DNA from: Providencia rettgeri | GTDB taxonomy: Bacteria > Pseudomonadota > Gammaproteobacteria > Enterobacterales > Enterobacteriaceae | Direction of reading: 5' to 3' | Assembly (NCBI RefSeq): GCF_041075285.1 | Contig: NZ_CP163512.1 | Span: 2,728,001-2,792,000, forward strand | DNA length: 64,000 nucleotides | Part shown: piece by piece, positions 28,719 through 36,977 of the stretch | Layout of the letters: the number at the start of each line of letters is the position of its first letter | Numbering within the stretch: the stretch's first letter is position 1 | Notes under the pieces: model-generated | Seen by the model: only the letters and a program-made list of their open reading frames with translations | Database searches by the model: none | What the model was told of the DNA's origin: nothing | Made by a program: the position numbers and the translations under genes

Positions 28719-28776
28719 AAAAATCGCATAATATTTTATTATTCAATAAGATAAATAATTTATTCTGCGATTTTTT
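28719..28776 (+). terminator. Long-loop terminator after yqjK
   Basis: AAAAATCGCA (28719-28728) pairs with TGCGATTTTT (28766-28775), with further AT pairing inside the loop and a T-run included in the 3' arm. It separates yqjDEK from yqjF. Confidence 0.65.
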
Positions 28777-28967
28777 ACTCCCCTAATAAGTTCATTCAAT
28801 TTTTTTGTCTATGTTTGTGAATAACCTTTGCTTTTTATTGAATGAGTGAGTCGTTACTATAAGCCCATCAAATGTTTTCTAGCCAATTTGTGCTGAAAAA
28901 CACCTTATAAAGCGACATATATCGCAATTAACTTACATTTAATGACTTATTAATCTGGAGTATTTCG

Positions 28968-29363
28968 ATGAAAAATTTAGAAAGTGGTGCGATATTATTG
29001 GCTCGTATCATGATGCCAGTCCTGTTTATTGTCGCTGGATATGGAAAACTCGGTGATGCCTATGCAGGTACTCAACAATATATGCAAGCCATGGGGGTTC
29101 CTGGTTTCTTATTGCCTTTAACCATTTTATTGGAATTAGGTGGCGGATTAGCAGTTCTGTTTGGTTTTTTAACCCGTACAGTTGCCTTGTTCACCGCAGG
29201 CTTTACCGTATTAACCGCATTACTGTTCCACACTGACTTTAGTGTGGCACCAAACAGCTTAATGTTTATGAAGAACTTTACTATCGCTGGCGGTTTCTTA
29301 CTGTTAGCAGTCACAGGCCCAGGTAAATTCAGTATTGATCATTTACTCGGCAAAAAATGGTAA
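28968..29363 (+). CDS. yqjF: DoxX-family membrane protein YqjF
   Basis: 131 residues, four transmembrane helices, DoxX-like quinol oxidoreductase-related family. LARIMMPVLFIVAGYGKLGD at the N-terminus and the LELGGGLAVLFGF helix are typical. E. coli YqjF has been linked to the response to aromatic compounds, and its regulator YhaJ is the next gene here. It has its own promoter region of 190 nt and a strong terminator. Confidence 0.9.
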   Translation: MKNLESGAILLARIMMPVLFIVAGYGKLGDAYAGTQQYMQAMGVPGFLLPLTILLELGGGLAVLFGFLTRTVALFTAGFTVLTALLFHTDFSVAPNSLMFMKNFTIAGGFLLLAVTGPGKFSIDHLLGKKW

Positions 29364-29422
29364 TACACGTTTCATGTCACCCTTATTGATTTTTGATTCA
29401 TATTCATTTGGTTATTCAATTT

Positions 29423-29444
29423 AATACCTCCCTCGGGAGGTATT
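29423..29444 (+). terminator. Intrinsic terminator of yqjF
   Basis: AATACCTCCC TC GGGAGGTATT is a near-perfect stem followed by TTTTTT, 60 nt after the yqjF stop. Confidence 0.9.
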
Positions 29445-29551
29445 TTTTTTGTCCAAAATAAAGGCTTGAATCTCAGCCACTAAACTCTACACGTAAACGC
29501 TAAATAGTTTGAGTTGTAGGCAACAATGCTGGCCCAGAACTTATATTAACT

Positions 29552-29668
29552 TCTAAATAATTCGTGCTGTAGCAAGGCGGCAAGCTTGCTAATCCCTAGG
29601 AGCATACATGAGTATGTGACTAGGGTTAGGGAGCGATGCCAACAAAGCTACAGTGCGAAGTATGACGA
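29552..29668 (+). repeat. ERIC-like intergenic repeat
   Basis: Starts CTAAATAATTCGTGCTGTAG and ends GCGAAGTATGACGAAG, with the central imperfect palindrome AATCCCTAGGAGCATACATG/AGTATGTGACTAGGGTT. This is the 120-130 bp ERIC/IRU layout of enterobacteria. It lies directly against the yhaJ stop codon. Confidence 0.88.
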
Positions 29669-29670
29669 AG

Positions 29671-30564
29671 TTATGAACGAAATAGTTTGGGGATCTCACG
29701 CAGACACCACGACTTCGCCTCCCCCATACTATCTCTGCGCCACGCCATAATAATTGTCGTCTCATGGCTAAACTCCGCTCCCACGACCTTCAGACGCCCT
29801 TCACGAATATCTTGTTCCACCAGCGGGTATGGCATTGTCGCCACACCGAGCCCTGCTAACAGTGCATTACGCTTATCTTCAATACTTGATACCGTCAAAC
29901 GCTGCTGCTTATCCAACAGTTGTACGGTGATCACAGGGCGTTCACGCGCGGTATCTGCTACCGCAATTCCACGATATTTCACCCTAGTTGCATCAGAAAG
30001 CGGTTCAGGCTCTTGATGGATTGGGTGATCGGGACTTGCCACATAAATATGATTAACCGTGTATAACGGTTTCGAGTTAATTTCGGAAGATGAACGAAAG
30101 TGCATATCTGGGGCAATCACAATATCCGCTTTACCACTTTCAAGGCGCTCCCACGCCCCGGCTAACACTTCCGTTATCAAAGATAACTGAGTTTCTGATT
30201 TTTCCGCTAATCGCTCCACTAACGGAAATAATGATTGAACAGGAACCAACGCCTCACAGACAATCGTTAAATGCGTTTCCCAGCCTTTTGCTAGCGCTTC
30301 AGCATCAGATGTAAGCTTATCTGCCGCTTCAAGTAAAATACGGCCTCTATCAAGCAACATTCTGCCGACATTGGTAAATTTAGTTCTATGTCCTGAACGG
30401 TCAAACAAAATGACATCGAGCTCTTCTTCTAACTTTTGCATAGTATAGCTTAGCGCAGATGGTACCCGACCTAACTCTTCTGCTGCCGCTGCAAAACTGC
30501 CACGTCGGTCGATTGCATCCATCACCCTTAATGATTCAAGCGTTAATGCTCTCTCTTTACTCAT
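29671..30564 (-). CDS. yhaJ: LysR-family regulator YhaJ
   Basis: 297-residue LysR-type regulator with the N-terminal winged HTH (VMDAIDRRGSFAAAAEELGR, residues 15-34) and a C-terminal effector-binding domain. Long stretches equal E. coli YhaJ, including VIAPDMHFRSSSEINS and MAWRRDSMGEAKSWCLREIP. YhaJ activates yqjF and other genes in response to aromatic compounds. It is divergent from yhaK, 120 nt apart. The last codons reach the edge of the ERIC repeat without a visible change in frame. Confidence 0.95.
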   Translation of the reverse strand: MSKERALTLESLRVMDAIDRRGSFAAAAEELGRVPSALSYTMQKLEEELDVILFDRSGHRTKFTNVGRMLLDRGRILLEAADKLTSDAEALAKGWETHLTIVCEALVPVQSLFPLVERLAEKSETQLSLITEVLAGAWERLESGKADIVIAPDMHFRSSSEINSKPLYTVNHIYVASPDHPIHQEPEPLSDATRVKYRGIAVADTARERPVITVQLLDKQQRLTVSSIEDKRNALLAGLGVATMPYPLVEQDIREGRLKVVGAEFSHETTIIMAWRRDSMGEAKSWCLREIPKLFRS

Positions 30565-30685
30565 GATGTATCTCTTTCAGGAAATTTGAATAAGGAAAAC
30601 AGATTAACTGGCTAACAATTCAACGTCCAGCTATTTATTATAACAATAGATTATTAATTTATTATTTGAATGAGGGTTAACCATT

Positions 30686-31393
30686 ATGATGACCTTAAGA
30701 CCCGTTAACCATTGCGGAAAAGCAGACTATGGTTGGCTACAAGCTCGCTATGCTTTTTCTTTCGGCCACTATTTTGATCCTGATTTTATGGGTTTCAAAA
30801 CATTAAGAGTGCTGAATCAAGAGGTTATAGCGCCGCATAACTCATTACAGCCAAGAATGTATCCCCATGTCGATATCTTAAATATCATCCTAAAAGGTCA
30901 TGCGCAATACCGTGATAGTTTAGGGAATACCGTTGATGCAAATGAAGGCGATTGCGTGCGTTTTTCACCCCGCCCAGACCTGAGTTATAGCGAGCAGAAT
31001 ATCTGCCCTCATACGCCATTAACGCGTTTACAACTCTGGTTAAATGCATGCCCACAACAAGAATCATTACCTTTGCAAAAAGTGACGATTTCTAAAGATG
31101 AAAACTGCCTTGTGGCATCTCCAGATGGTGAAAAAAACAGCATCCAGTTACGTCAACAAATTTGGATAAACCATATTCACTTAGCACCCAAAACATCATC
31201 AATGATGTCCATAAAAGGTCCAAATGCCTTTTTACAATCAATACATGGCGGAGCTACTTTACGTAATAAACACGGTGAAAGTTTAGCCATGAGTTGTAAT
31301 GACGGGGTGTTTTTACAAGATGAAGATGTCGTTGAAATCACCGCTGATAAAGATTTTCGCGGTTTGCTAATTGATCTCGGAGAACAGCACTAA
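30686..31393 (+). CDS. yhaK: Pirin-like bicupin YhaK
   Basis: 235-residue cupin-2 protein related to pirins. ADYGWLQARYAFSFGHYFDP near the N-terminus, the PRMYPHVDILNIIL cupin strand, and a shorter second cupin follow E. coli YhaK, a redox-sensitive cytosolic protein and marker of oxidative stress. GAGGG lies 9 nt before the first of two adjacent ATG codons. It is divergent from yhaJ, which probably controls it. Confidence 0.92.
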   Translation: MMTLRPVNHCGKADYGWLQARYAFSFGHYFDPDFMGFKTLRVLNQEVIAPHNSLQPRMYPHVDILNIILKGHAQYRDSLGNTVDANEGDCVRFSPRPDLSYSEQNICPHTPLTRLQLWLNACPQQESLPLQKVTISKDENCLVASPDGEKNSIQLRQQIWINHIHLAPKTSSMMSIKGPNAFLQSIHGGATLRNKHGESLAMSCNDGVFLQDEDVVEITADKDFRGLLIDLGEQH

Positions 31394-31871
31394 GTTTATC
31401 GCTTTTTTATAATCGTTAATCAAAACTCCGCGTATTTTGCCAAAGGGCTGTTTACCTTTGTTGCTGATTTTTAGCGCTAAAAAAGTTCAAAAAACAATCC
31501 AAATAATAGATAAATATATCTGTCGTGCTAACTGACGACGATTGGAATCAACTATTGTCCCTAAAGGCTGCCCTACGGGTTCGATTAAAGCACGTTTCAC
31601 CCATTTAATGCTGCGTTGAGAGGCTCCTGCCCGGTTCACTCGGCGGCGAACCTCTCTCCTTGCCTAAAGTGACTTTAATTCGAATAAAAATTGACCATAA
31701 AAGATAAACAGCCCCAAGTCGGAGGGAAAATTTGCGAACTTATTCGCAAATTTAATCATTTACATATCCTACGTATTGACAAGCCTGTGATAGAGTCCAG
31801 CCATTAGTGAGTGAGAAAAACAGTTGTTTTTCTGCTTAATGGCTTTTCGTTTTGATTTTAAAGGTGTTTTC
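31394..31871. other. Gene-free region with a dispersed repeat
   Basis: No gene is visible. On the minus strand, 31500-31690 contains a structured segment in which GAGAGG and CCTCTC arms flank a GC-rich loop; part of it (31642-31685) recurs upstream of gltD at 51225-51271. The right end should hold the promoter of the PRD regulator. Confidence 0.5.
31642..31685 (-). repeat. Short dispersed repeat, copy 1
   Basis: The reverse complement, ATTCGAATTAAAGTCACTTT followed by AGGCAAGGAGAGAGGTTCGC, matches 51225-51271 with about three mismatches over 44 bases. Both copies are intergenic and near the start of a gene. Nature unknown. Confidence 0.7.
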
Positions 31872-33809
31872 GTGGCGCTATTCACTCAACAACGGCATAA
31901 TCAAATTTTCGCCCAGATACTCAATGAGGTCGTTCCTCAAGATGAGCTTGCTAAGCGTTTTTCTGTTTCAACGCGGACAATCCGTTCTGATATCAATGAA
32001 ATCAATGAGTTGATTCAAGAATACCATGCACATATTGTGTATGAACGAGGGCGTGGTTACCGTTTAAAAGTTGAAGATGAAGCGCTATTTGCCACGTTCA
32101 CACAACACAGCGAAGAAGAGAGCGCCATCCCCCGCACCAGCAAAGAACGCATCGATGCTTTACTATTGAAATTATTGATGTTATCGCTTCCTGTTAAGTT
32201 GGACGACATCGCAGAAGAGTGGTTTGTGAGCCGTGGCACCCTCCAACAAGATATGGGGACAGTCAGAGAACAACTGCAAAAATACCAAATTACACTGGAA
32301 AGTATTCCCCATCAAGGTATCCGCCTAAATGGCAGCGAATGGGCGATCCGAGCCTGTATGACAGAAACCTTATGGCGTCGTTATTCAGAGCAAATCACCC
32401 CTGATTTAACCACGTTTCGCCCAGATAGCCTCGATAATTTAGATTTAACCTATATCGATAAAGTACTGCATAACAGTATGAATCGCTTTGATATTCGCAT
32501 TAGCAATGAAGGTCATCTTTACCTTGTTTTTAATTGCGCTGTCACTATTTTACGCATTACCCGAGGCCATGAACTCACCACTTCCGTGAAAAGTGATGAA
32601 GCAGAAGAAGTGATCCGCAAAGCCTGTGATGAAATTTCAAAAGGGCTCATTTATTTCCTGGGTAATGACCTCTCTCATGCAGAACTCAGCTATTTGCATG
32701 ATCAAATTATTGCTCAACGCATTAGCCACCAAGACACTGCCACGCAAAAAAGTGGCAGTCATAACGAACTATCAGAGCATATATTGAATTATATTAATGA
32801 GTTATATAACTATGACTTACGAAATGATGAAAAGCTCAAAAAAGATCTCAACACCCATCTGGCAGCGTTGATCACTCGTTTGCAGTATCATATTTCGACC
32901 CCAAATCCGTTATTGTCTGATATTAAACAATATTATCCGTTCGCCTATGATGTCACGCTCAGCGCACTAACCAGTGCAAGTAAGCAATTACTTCCTCACC
33001 CCATCAGCGAGGATGAACTGGGTTATCTTGCTGTACACATTGGTGTTAGCCTCGAACGTAATTATGGCGCAGGTTCTATTCGCCAAACTGAGGTGTTGGT
33101 TGTCACAGACGCGGGGAACTCAACATTTCGTGTGGTCGAGTCTAAAATCATGCGAGAATTTCCTCAATTAAAATTTAGCCGAGGGCTCACTTTACAAGAG
33201 TATGAATCACTCAGTGAAGTCAGTGAAGATTTTGTGATCACAACGGTGCGAATTTCTGAGAAAAATAAGCCTGTTATCAAAATCGCACCGTTTCCAACCC
33301 CTTACCAATTAGAGCAAGTTGGGCGACTTGCCATGGTAGATCAAACGCGCCCTTACATTATCGAGCGTTTTTTTGACGAGCGATTTTTTATGGTGATTAA
33401 TGAAAAAGTAAGCCAAGAAGCACTGTTCCAAACGGTTTGCCATAAATTACAACAAGAAGGTTACGTCACTGCCGAATTTTATCCATCGTTGCAGGAGCGT
33501 GAATCCATCGTTTCAACCCTGCTAGGTGAAGGCATCGCCTTACCTCACTCATTAGGCTTATTAGCCAACAAAACGGTTGTCGCAACGATTATTGCCCCCA
33601 AAGGTATTGAATGGAATAAAGAGAGTAAAGAAAATGCCTATGTGATTTTTCTGCTTGCCATCAGCAAGGCAGACTATGAAGAAGCGATGGCGATTTACGA
33701 TCTGTTTGTCACCTTTGTGAAGGAAAAAACGACACGCCGCCTTGTTAGCGTCAAAAACTTCAATGAATTCCAAGTGATCGCTAAAGACAGCTTAGCAAGG
33801 GTACTTTAG
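31872..33809 (+). CDS. PRD-containing BglG/MtlR-type transcriptional regulator with PTS IIB/IIA-like domains
   Basis: Regulator of about 645 residues. Domains in order: two HTH segments (DELAKRFSVSTRTIRSDINE; LDDIAEEWFVSRGTLQQDM), two PRDs with candidate phospho-histidines (ELSEHILNYIN and LGYLAVHIGVSLER), a IIB-like domain lacking the catalytic Cys (VLVVTDAGNSTFR), and a C-terminal EIIA(Fru/Ntr)-like domain with STLLGEGIALPH. I prefer the GTG at 31872 because AAAGG precedes it; in-frame ATGs at 31824 and 31839 are possible. It should control the downstream operon in response to PTS phosphorylation. Confidence 0.85.
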   Translation: MALFTQQRHNQIFAQILNEVVPQDELAKRFSVSTRTIRSDINEINELIQEYHAHIVYERGRGYRLKVEDEALFATFTQHSEEESAIPRTSKERIDALLLKLLMLSLPVKLDDIAEEWFVSRGTLQQDMGTVREQLQKYQITLESIPHQGIRLNGSEWAIRACMTETLWRRYSEQITPDLTTFRPDSLDNLDLTYIDKVLHNSMNRFDIRISNEGHLYLVFNCAVTILRITRGHELTTSVKSDEAEEVIRKACDEISKGLIYFLGNDLSHAELSYLHDQIIAQRISHQDTATQKSGSHNELSEHILNYINELYNYDLRNDEKLKKDLNTHLAALITRLQYHISTPNPLLSDIKQYYPFAYDVTLSALTSASKQLLPHPISEDELGYLAVHIGVSLERNYGAGSIRQTEVLVVTDAGNSTFRVVESKIMREFPQLKFSRGLTLQEYESLSEVSEDFVITTVRISEKNKPVIKIAPFPTPYQLEQVGRLAMVDQTRPYIIERFFDERFFMVINEKVSQEALFQTVCHKLQQEGYVTAEFYPSLQERESIVSTLLGEGIALPHSLGLLANKTVVATIIAPKGIEWNKESKENAYVIFLLAISKADYEEAMAIYDLFVTFVKEKTTRRLVSVKNFNEFQVIAKDSLARVL

Positions 33810-33813
33810 TACT

Positions 33814-33860
33814 CGTGCAACTTCCACTTTAAGGTGGAAAAGTGGCAGTTGCACGTTTTT
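33814..33860 (+). terminator. Intrinsic terminator after the PRD regulator
   Basis: CGTGCAACT (33814-33822) pairs with AGTTGCACG (33847-33855), followed by TTTTT. Nested inside is TTCCACTTTAAGGTGGAA, itself a copy of the operator motif seen downstream. Confidence 0.85.
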
Positions 33861-33930
33861 ACGTGATCCTAACCACAACTCTACGAAATCTTTTACCTAT
33901 TTTATTCGTGCGTTTTACACACTAAATGGC

Positions 33931-34195
33931 TAAGTGGAAACCATAATCCACAAAGTTAGTCACCTCTAACTTGTTATTTCCACTTATATTTCCAAGTGCA
34001 TTTTCCATTTCCAGTTATCAACAAAAATTTATATTCCATTGATTTAAATACGTTTAATCTCCAGCACCCGTTTATTTAATCGTTTATCGATGATTGACTC
34101 ATGTCAATTTTTCCACTTGTTTTCCAAATAGTGCAAAAAACAACCTATCTTAACCTATATTTATTTCCATATTATTTCCACTTCGAAGTGGAAAT
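33931..34195 (+). promoter_or_regulatory. Operator cluster of TTTCCACTT motifs
   Basis: The region between regulator and operon carries at least eight copies of TTTCCA-NNN or its complement: AAGTGGAAA at 33932, TTTCCACTT at 33977, TTTCCAAGT at 33989, TTTCCATTT and TTTCCAGTT at 34002-34016, TTTCCACTT at 34110, TTTCCAAAT at 34121, TTTCCATAT at 34164, and a perfect 22-bp palindrome with core TTTCCACTTCGAAGTGGAAA at 34174-34195. The last lies about 100 nt before the first operon gene. They are probably binding sites of the adjacent regulator. Confidence 0.72.
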
Positions 34196-34292
34196 TCACT
34201 GCCTGCAAAAATACCCCATAAGCGTCTAATGTATAAGACATGAAGGAACAGAGTAGTCTAACTAGCAATATTACTTTGGATTTTAAATAGTT

Positions 34293-34631
34293 ATGAGTGA
34301 ATCAGTTGTCGTTTTTAAAATGTTAGAGCACGACCTTGATATCGATGAGGTCACACAAAAACTGCTGGCAGTGATTACTGACTGGCTCAAGCAAGAGGAC
34401 TGCTATACCACAGATGTACAACAACAAATGCTGGCGTCTCATCTACGTGCCATGGTAGCGAGAGCGAAAACAGGCGAAGCATTACCGGAGGTTGATATCA
34501 GTCTATTTGATGAAATATCTCAACACTCGATTGAATTAGCTCAGCGTGTTGTCGATACGCTCCCAGGGCTAGCACCAGAAGAGACGTATTTGCTCTCTGT
34601 TCACTTTGAAGTCGCTCGTTCAAATAATTAA
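34293..34631 (+). CDS. Small PRD-domain protein (EF_0829/AHA_3910 type)
   Basis: 112-residue stand-alone PTS regulation domain: MLEHDLDIDEVTQKLLAVIT, then SHLRAMVARAKTGEALPEVD with the conserved His-Leu, ending ETYLLSVHFEVA. Such one-domain PRD proteins occur only in this type of cluster (known from Enterococcus faecalis EF_0829-0839 and Aeromonas hydrophila). It may act as a phosphorylation-sensing partner of the larger regulator. First gene of the operon, 33 nt before the SFCGS gene. Confidence 0.82.
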   Translation: MSESVVVFKMLEHDLDIDEVTQKLLAVITDWLKQEDCYTTDVQQQMLASHLRAMVARAKTGEALPEVDISLFDEISQHSIELAQRVVDTLPGLAPEETYLLSVHFEVARSNN

Positions 34632-34663
34632 TTTATTACGTTGTAGGATTGGAGAATATTTAT

Positions 34664-35029
34664 ATGAAACAGATGGTTGTTGTGATCGGGGATCGTTTAG
34701 GTAAAGGGCAAAAAGTGGCGGCAGGTGTTGAAGCGGCTGGCGGTAAAGCCATTGTTGTACCGGGGGTCGCAGCAGATATGAAACTCGGTGATGTGATGAA
34801 CGCAGAGCAAGCTGACCTTGGAATTTCCTTTTGTGGCAGTGGTGGTGCTGGTGCTATCACCGCTCAAACCAAATATGGTTATAAAGCTCGTTATGGGATG
34901 CGCTCTATTGAAGAGGGGGAAACCGCCATTGCAGAGGGTTGCAATGTATTAGGTTTCGGTTTTATGGACAAGGAAGAGTTAGGCGAGCGCTTAGTTAAAG
35001 CATTTAATAAAAAATACGGCAACGCTTAA
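34664..35029 (+). CDS. Glycine-rich SFCGS-family protein
   Basis: 121-residue soluble protein with DLGISFCGSGGAGAITAQTK, the SFCGS signature with a single exposed cysteine, and KARYGMRSIEEGE after it. The fold looks like a small alpha/beta domain, and the Cys in a glycine loop recalls the phospho-cysteine loop of PTS IIB proteins; that comparison is mine. Start chosen at ATG 34664 with GGAG 9 nt upstream; an in-frame TTG at 34649 has no site. The next gene's ATG overlaps the stop (TAATG). Confidence 0.85.
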   Translation: MKQMVVVIGDRLGKGQKVAAGVEAAGGKAIVVPGVAADMKLGDVMNAEQADLGISFCGSGGAGAITAQTKYGYKARYGMRSIEEGETAIAEGCNVLGFGFMDKEELGERLVKAFNKKYGNA

Positions 35030-35325
35030 TGAAAAAATCGATCGAAACGACAGTACGGGTGACAGGGCAAGGCGATACCAAGCAAAAAGCCATTGCGGAC
35101 GCCTTAAATTCGATTCAAAAAACCGTACTGAAAAACAGCACAGACATCATCCTACGTATAGAGCCAAAGGATGTTGAAGTTGTTAGTGCTCACTCGCACT
35201 CGCGGACAGAAAAATTTCTTTTCATCTTTTTGCCACGCAAACGTGAACATTTCCGTGTTGTACTCGACGTTTCGCTGGATGTCACCTTACTTTCTGTCAA
35301 CGAAATACCATTTACAGAACAATAA
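35029..35325 (+). CDS. DUF4312-family protein
   Basis: 98-residue soluble protein starting MKKSIETTVRVTGQGDTKQK, with a mixed alpha/beta pattern and a basic middle (FIFLPRKREHFRVVLDVSLD). It belongs to the small family always found between the SFCGS protein and the two membrane proteins. No catalytic motif is evident. It is coupled to the gene before it by a one-base overlap, so a subunit role in the transport complex is likely. Confidence 0.83.
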   Translation: MKKSIETTVRVTGQGDTKQKAIADALNSIQKTVLKNSTDIILRIEPKDVEVVSAHSHSRTEKFLFIFLPRKREHFRVVLDVSLDVTLLSVNEIPFTEQ

Positions 35326-35351
35326 TAGCAATCAGGTCTGGAGTTAATTCC

Positions 35352-36143
35352 ATGAGTGAAACTGCATCTTTTTTAGAAATATTGGGCATGTCCCTCATTA
35401 TCGGTGGACTCTGCGGCTTCGGTTTAGGCGCAGGCGCGGCACGTATGTTCCACGCACCGACGGTACAAGGCATGGGGGCATTTCGTACATTAGGCGAACT
35501 TAACGCTTGTGAAGGTGATCCCGCATCTCACTTCTCATTCGGCTTAGGTTTCTTCTTTAACGCATGGGCATCATCGGTTGCTGCGGGTGCGTTCACGCAA
35601 GACGTTGACCATCGAATCATTCCTAACTGGGGTGCCGCGGCACTTCTAACCAAAAACCGTAATGTGGCAGAAACCCTGCACAACCCGAAAAAAATGGCCA
35701 TTGCTTGTGCCATCATCGGGGCTATCGTGGTGGCATTCTTAAATACCACGGCATCAGCGGTACCTGCGGCACTGCAAACTACCGCAATTAATGTTCTCGT
35801 TCCTGCCGCAAACTTACTGGTAAATACCGTGATGCCTGTCATTTTCTGGTTAGCCGCGATGGATGCAGGGCGTCGTTCAGGTTTCTGGGCAACACTGTTC
35901 GGCGGTTGTGCTCAACTAATTATGGGCAATGCTATCCCAGGTTTAGTATTAGGCATCTTGATTGGTAAAGGCGTTGATGACAACGGCTGGAACCGCATCA
36001 CACGCACCATGATGATCACTGTCGTTCTGTTATTCGTTCTAAGTGGCTTCTTCCGCGAATTTGACCTGAAGATGATCACCTCCTTCAACTTAGACAAACC
36101 ATTGTGGCTTGAATACGTCCACGGACTGCTGAGCGGGAAATAA
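35352..36143 (+). CDS. DUF4311-family polytopic membrane protein
   Basis: 263 residues with about six hydrophobic helices rich in Gly and Ala (ILGMSLIIGGLCGFGLGAG; FSFGLGFFFNAWASSVAAG; LLVNTVMPVIFWLAAMDAG; TMMITVVLLFVLSGFF). A conserved-looking loop EGDPASHFSFGLG follows helix 1. It is one of two membrane proteins in the operon and ends 2 nt before the other. Together they resemble the two-component membrane part of a transporter such as the IIC/IID pair of mannose-type PTS, but sequence identity to those is not apparent. Confidence 0.83.
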   Translation: MSETASFLEILGMSLIIGGLCGFGLGAGAARMFHAPTVQGMGAFRTLGELNACEGDPASHFSFGLGFFFNAWASSVAAGAFTQDVDHRIIPNWGAAALLTKNRNVAETLHNPKKMAIACAIIGAIVVAFLNTTASAVPAALQTTAINVLVPAANLLVNTVMPVIFWLAAMDAGRRSGFWATLFGGCAQLIMGNAIPGLVLGILIGKGVDDNGWNRITRTMMITVVLLFVLSGFFREFDLKMITSFNLDKPLWLEYVHGLLSGK

Positions 36144-36145
36144 TC

Positions 36146-36796
36146 ATGACAACTGAAATTAATAAAAACGATTTTTGGTACGCAGAATGGTCATTCCCCA
36201 TCTTTGTTGGGCTGCTCTCCGCAGGGATCTTTGCGGGTACCCATATGTATGTGGTCTATGGGTTCGGGGCATTTAACGAAGTCGCGTTCGTCGCTATGTT
36301 ACGTGCAGGGCTCGACACAGGGGTTTACGGCGCAGTAGCTGCATTTGGGGCGAGCTTCTTATTTGCTCGGATTATCGAAGGTTCCTTGGTGGGGATTTTG
36401 GATATTGGTGGCGCACTGCAAACGGGTATTGGTCTTGGCGTTCCTGCCCTATTCCTCGCGGCAGGTTGGGATATTTTAGTCACTAACTTCTGGATCTCGT
36501 TACTGACGGGCTTATTCCTTGGGGCATTAATCGGCTTACTAATTGTTTTTGCACGTAAATTCACGATTGCTCAAGCCAACTCAACTTTTGGCGCTGACGT
36601 CATGATGGGGGCGGGTAATACATCAGGTCGATTCTTAGGCCCGCTCATTATCTTAGCCGCAATGGCCGCATCCATTCCAATCGGGATCGGTTCACTGATT
36701 GGAGCTCTGATCTTTTACGTATGGCAAAAACCCGTTGCTGGCGGGGCAATTTTAGGCGCAATGTTACTCGGTTATTTCTTCCCAATTGTCGCTTAA
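36146..36796 (+). CDS. DUF4310-family polytopic membrane protein
   Basis: 216 residues, about six helices (WSFPIFVGLLSAGIFAGTHM; ISLLTGLFLGALIGLLIVFA; GGAILGAMLLGYFFPIV). The loop GADVMMGAGNTSGRFLGPL before helix 5 is glycine-rich and could line a substrate path. Partner of the DUF4311 protein. After this gene the operon is interrupted by about 180 nt that contain an ERIC relic, then continues with the enzymes. Confidence 0.83.
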   Translation: MTTEINKNDFWYAEWSFPIFVGLLSAGIFAGTHMYVVYGFGAFNEVAFVAMLRAGLDTGVYGAVAAFGASFLFARIIEGSLVGILDIGGALQTGIGLGVPALFLAAGWDILVTNFWISLLTGLFLGALIGLLIVFARKFTIAQANSTFGADVMMGAGNTSGRFLGPLIILAAMAASIPIGIGSLIGALIFYVWQKPVAGGAILGAMLLGYFFPIVA

Positions 36797-36857
36797 TCCT
36801 ATGATCCCGGGGCATATGCTCCGGGTCACTGGCTCGCATAAACTAAAATCAGACTCG

Positions 36858-36952
36858 AAATAATTCAAAGTGCAGTTAAACGGTAAGTCAGTGGGCTCCT
36901 AGGAACATCGATCAGCCAACAACGCTGCGGTTTGAAGTATGACGAGCATGGT
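36858..36952 (+). repeat. Degenerate ERIC-like repeat inside the operon
   Basis: Recognisable ends GAAATAATTCAAAGTGCAG and TTTGAAGTATGACGAGCATG, with a shortened and diverged centre (GGGCTCCTAGGAACAT, CAGCCAACAACGCTGCGG). It lies between the transporter genes and the amidohydrolase gene and could affect processing or stability of the long mRNA. Confidence 0.6.
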
Positions 36953-36977
36953 ATGACAAATATGAAAGGAGGTGACT

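Noticed and set aside
34174..34215. Possible sigma-54 promoter before the SFCGS operon
   Set aside because: TGG and TGC pairs exist but the GG-GC spacing is not the required 10 bp, and the regulator lacks the AAA domain of LevR-type activators.
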